From an uncultured Desulfobacterium sp. (GTDB lineage Bacteria > Desulfobacterota > Desulfobacteria > Desulfobacterales > Desulfobacteraceae), in assembly GCA_937124525.1 (NCBI GenBank), contig CAKZLA010000282.1:1-6325 (forward strand): DNA of 6,325 bases, given 5' to 3'. Each line of letters starts with the position of its first letter. The stretch's first letter is position 1. Both the position numbers and the translations under genes were made by a program. This document shows, piece by piece, positions 5,778 through 6,325 of this stretch. The notes below the pieces were generated by a model. The model was not told where the DNA came from and did no database searches. It worked only from the letters and a program-made list of their open reading frames with translations.

Positions 5778-6325
5778 TTATTTGTTTCTATTAACGAAAA
5801 TTCCATCAAACTGTAATAACCTGCCAGTTTTGTGATCGGCAAACACTTCTTCAAAAGAATAGAGATCAAAGCCTTTATCATCTAGATACTCGATCATTTC
5901 CGTATATAAATTTCCATTCTCGTATAAAGGCACCAAAGATAATTCAAGTTCTATAACGCTAATCTTTGCCAAGCTGGAGGCCGCACCGTTCAAGACGCTT
6001 TTTTCGAAACCTTGGGTGTCTACTTTAAGCAATATTTTTGCATCCGGACCATTGAGGTCGTCAAAAACCGAATCCAGTGTTTTAATTTCAATTTCTTCCT
6101 GCGCGACATATTTCGAGGCAGGAGCACTTTCAATATGTTGCGGTAACATTTCTAATATTGAACTGCTTTGGGAATTTCCGGAAATGTTTATGAGCGAGGT
6201 GCCATTATCTTCGCCAAGAGCGTATTTTAAGGTAACCCAATTCTCATCGGAAGATGCGTTTTGAACTAACTTATCAAAGGCCTCCGTCACAGGTTCGAAG
6301 GAAATTATTCTGCCCCTAAATCCTA
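5778..6325 (-). CDS. FkbM-family SAM-dependent methyltransferase, 5'-truncated by window edge
   Basis: The last 181 codons are visible; the frame is open through the right edge (upstream residues GFRGRIISFEPVTEAFDKL), so the GTG at 6290 is an internal Val, not a start. FkbM-type enzymes O-methylate sugars or other small molecules, often in polysaccharide or glycolipid clusters. Seen: the FEP motif of the SAM-binding fold, VTLKYALGEDNG, the conserved KTLDSVFDD ahead of ILLKVDTQGFEKSVLNGA, the strand ISVIELELS with VPLYENG, and the terminal LLQFDGIFVNR, all in family order. The gene ends with TAA 109 nt before the acyltransferase ORF and is read in the same direction, consistent with one envelope-glycan cluster. 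The N-terminal part of the SAM site is outside the window. The substrate cannot be told from the sequence. Confidence 0.88.
   Translation of the reverse strand, partial: GFRGRIISFEPVTEAFDKLVQNASSDENWVTLKYALGEDNGTSLINISGNSQSSSILEMLPQHIESAPASKYVAQEEIEIKTLDSVFDDLNGPDAKILLKVDTQGFEKSVLNGAASSLAKISVIELELSLVPLYENGNLYTEMIEYLDDKGFDLYSFEEVFADHKTGRLLQFDGIFVNRNK

Noticed and set aside
6288..6290. GTG as the start of the FkbM gene
   Set aside because: The open frame continues to the window edge and encodes the family's conserved FEP motif just upstream and across this Val.

Overview
The window carries five genes and one chimeric gene, all transcribed leftward (minus strand). Gene styles in the left 4.8 kb suggest a Gram-negative sulfate-reducer-type bacterium (Desulfobacteraceae-like Desulfobacterota). 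The pointers are moderate GC, a sigma-54-dependent response regulator with a GAFTNA loop, a kinase with an uncharacterised membrane sensor region, and the CETA-type RlmN relative. This lineage guess is inference from protein style, not a database match.

Reading in the direction of transcription (right to left): the end of an FkbM-type methyltransferase gene enters from the right edge (5778-6325). After a 109-bp gap comes a 438-codon ORF (4352-5668). Its first ~290 codons are an MBOAT-family O-acyltransferase and its last ~145 codons are an unrelated charged-helix/two-TM segment, so the second MBOAT catalytic motif is missing. These two genes look like surface-polysaccharide decoration functions, and the DNA from ~4.8 kb rightward is visibly richer in A+T. 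I read ~4798 as a recombination (or assembly) junction between a polysaccharide island and an older operon.

At 4220-4352 lies a 133-bp non-coding block with 7-bp inverted ends (GAGCCTG/CAGGCTC), a flanking TAA duplication and internal repeats of the same end. It looks like a small MITE-type element inserted exactly at the stop codon of the chimeric ORF. Removing it leaves a 32-nt gap between the chimeric ORF's tail and the next gene, suggesting the tail is the remains of a former first gene of the operon.

The core of the window is a tightly overlapping four-gene operon. It comprises a secreted-signal, histidine-rich small membrane protein (3668-4183), a membrane PAS histidine kinase (2151-3671, ATGA overlap), an NtrC-type sigma-54 response regulator (754-2151, TAATG overlap) and an RlmN/Cfr-family radical SAM enzyme (1-763, 10-nt overlap, running off the left edge). 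The likely logic is that the His-rich protein and the kinase's own three-TM region form the sensory input, the kinase phosphorylates D54 of the regulator, and the regulator activates unknown sigma-54 promoters. The RlmN-like enzyme is co-translated with them, an unusual companion. No RNA genes, CRISPR arrays or intact transposase genes were seen.
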